This document shows positions 49,387-49,568 of a stretch of 49,568 bases of DNA, one piece after another; positions within the stretch are counted from its first letter, which is position 1, and each line of letters begins with the position of its first letter. Below the pieces are notes generated by a model that was not told the origin of the DNA, ran no database searches, and saw only the letters and a list, made by a program, of their open reading frames with translations. The stretch lies in the IMG/VR virus record IMGVR_UViG_3300025093_000032, positions 1 through 49,568 of that record; one strand, written 5' to 3'. Source of the stretch: a virus. The translations under genes were made by a program, and so were the position numbers.

Positions 49387-49568
49387 GTACTAAATTAATT
49401 CTTCTTCCACACCAGCTTCCACTCCTGGTGTGTAACCTGAGTCCTGTAACTACTATAGTCCCACAACCCTTACCTTTCTTCCGATGGGTAATGGAGAACT
49501 TCCCTGGCAGCAGGTTACGCTGCACCAGGACTGAGATCCGAGATGCCTGAGAAATGCTAGGTTTCTGG
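49387..49568. other. Gene-free right edge
   Basis: No credible gene. It holds one copy of the dispersed palindrome and GAACTTCC followed by GCAGCAGGTTACG (about 49497-49520), which is similar to GGAACTTCCGTCAGCAGGTAACG at about 48714-48735, an imperfect repeat about 0.8 kb apart. The window ends inside this stretch. Confidence 0.4.

Larger units (their letters stand above)
48750..49460. repeat. Dispersed palindrome TACTATAGTA
   Basis: The 10-bp perfect palindrome TACTATAGTA occurs at 48750-48759 and 48911-48920, and TACTATAGTC at 49451-49460; TATATAGTCC at 49358-49367 is related and overlaps a promoter -10 box. Three copies of an 8-bp palindrome in 0.7 kb is more than chance suggests. Binding sites for a phage regulator or remains of promoter -10 boxes are possible. 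Confidence 0.4.

Noticed and set aside
49244-49525. 93-codon minus-strand frame at the right edge
   Set aside because: It overlaps the promoter and start of the 113-aa gene in another frame and has no plausible start signals.
1-49568. CRISPR arrays, tRNA genes, insertion sequences, integrase
   Set aside because: No direct-repeat arrays, cloverleaf-like sequences, transposase or recombinase motifs were seen on reading either strand; a dedicated tRNA scan was not possible.

Overview
The window is a 49.6 kb piece of an AT-rich, tailed double-stranded DNA phage. It looks like an uncultured marine podovirus or a related short-tailed phage. The evidence is a full head and packaging set (large terminase, portal, scaffold, Mu gpT-type major capsid protein), two P22 gp4/SU10-type neck adaptors and a P22 gp10-like nozzle protein. 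No tape-measure, sheath or tail-tube gene is visible. Many small proteins match types I know from uncultured marine and SAR11-associated phages. A marine host is therefore an inference; the host species cannot be read from the sequence.

Layout, left to right. (1) 2-1321, plus strand: the C-terminal part of an SNF2-type helicase, cut by the window edge. (2) 9847-1310, minus strand: a near-gapless run of large virion-associated proteins of unknown function, probably internal or ejected proteins. (3) 9956-11239, plus strand: a three-gene island with a 2OG-Fe(II) oxygenase, with promoter-like sequences on both strands at its left edge. (4) 32615-11226, minus strand: neck and tail, with the nozzle, adaptors and about twelve fibre or adhesin genes, including a tandem duplication of a three-gene adhesin cassette (23196-16560). 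At its upstream (right) end lie secreted, membrane and basic small proteins. (5) 47372-32723, minus strand: terL, a 1489-aa polyvalent-like protein, portal, several highly basic small proteins, a lysis group (44-aa membrane peptide, 3-TM holin, T4-type lysozyme), a GroES-like co-chaperonin, scaffold, a putative decoration protein and the major capsid protein. It ends at a strong intrinsic terminator (32665-32695). (6) 47938-47696, 48624-48211 and 49290-48824, minus strand: short early-type transcription units of unknown function. Some have good sigma70-like promoters and intrinsic terminators; the rightmost part looks GC-richer than the rest.

How it works together: late transcription probably starts at or near terL and runs leftward through packaging, head assembly (GroES helping host GroEL fold capsid proteins), lysis and, past the capsid terminator, tail and fibre genes. 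Almost every gene pair overlaps by 1, 4 or 8 nt or is nearly abutting, so translational coupling is likely throughout. I added four things that an ORF scan with a 60-aa cut-off misses: small genes at 28849-28986, 37653-37787 and 48824-48952, and a 55-aa start correction at 11975.

Most unusual observations: an identical basic C-terminal peptide (ending GMGKAK) on three different proteins with a weaker copy on a fourth; the 1489-aa protein with an EIQSD polyvalent-type domain between terminase and portal; the duplicated adhesin cassette; a secreted protein with a Glu/Met zipper-like repeat; and an EF-hand loop fused to a basic tail. No tRNA, CRISPR array or insertion sequence was recognised.
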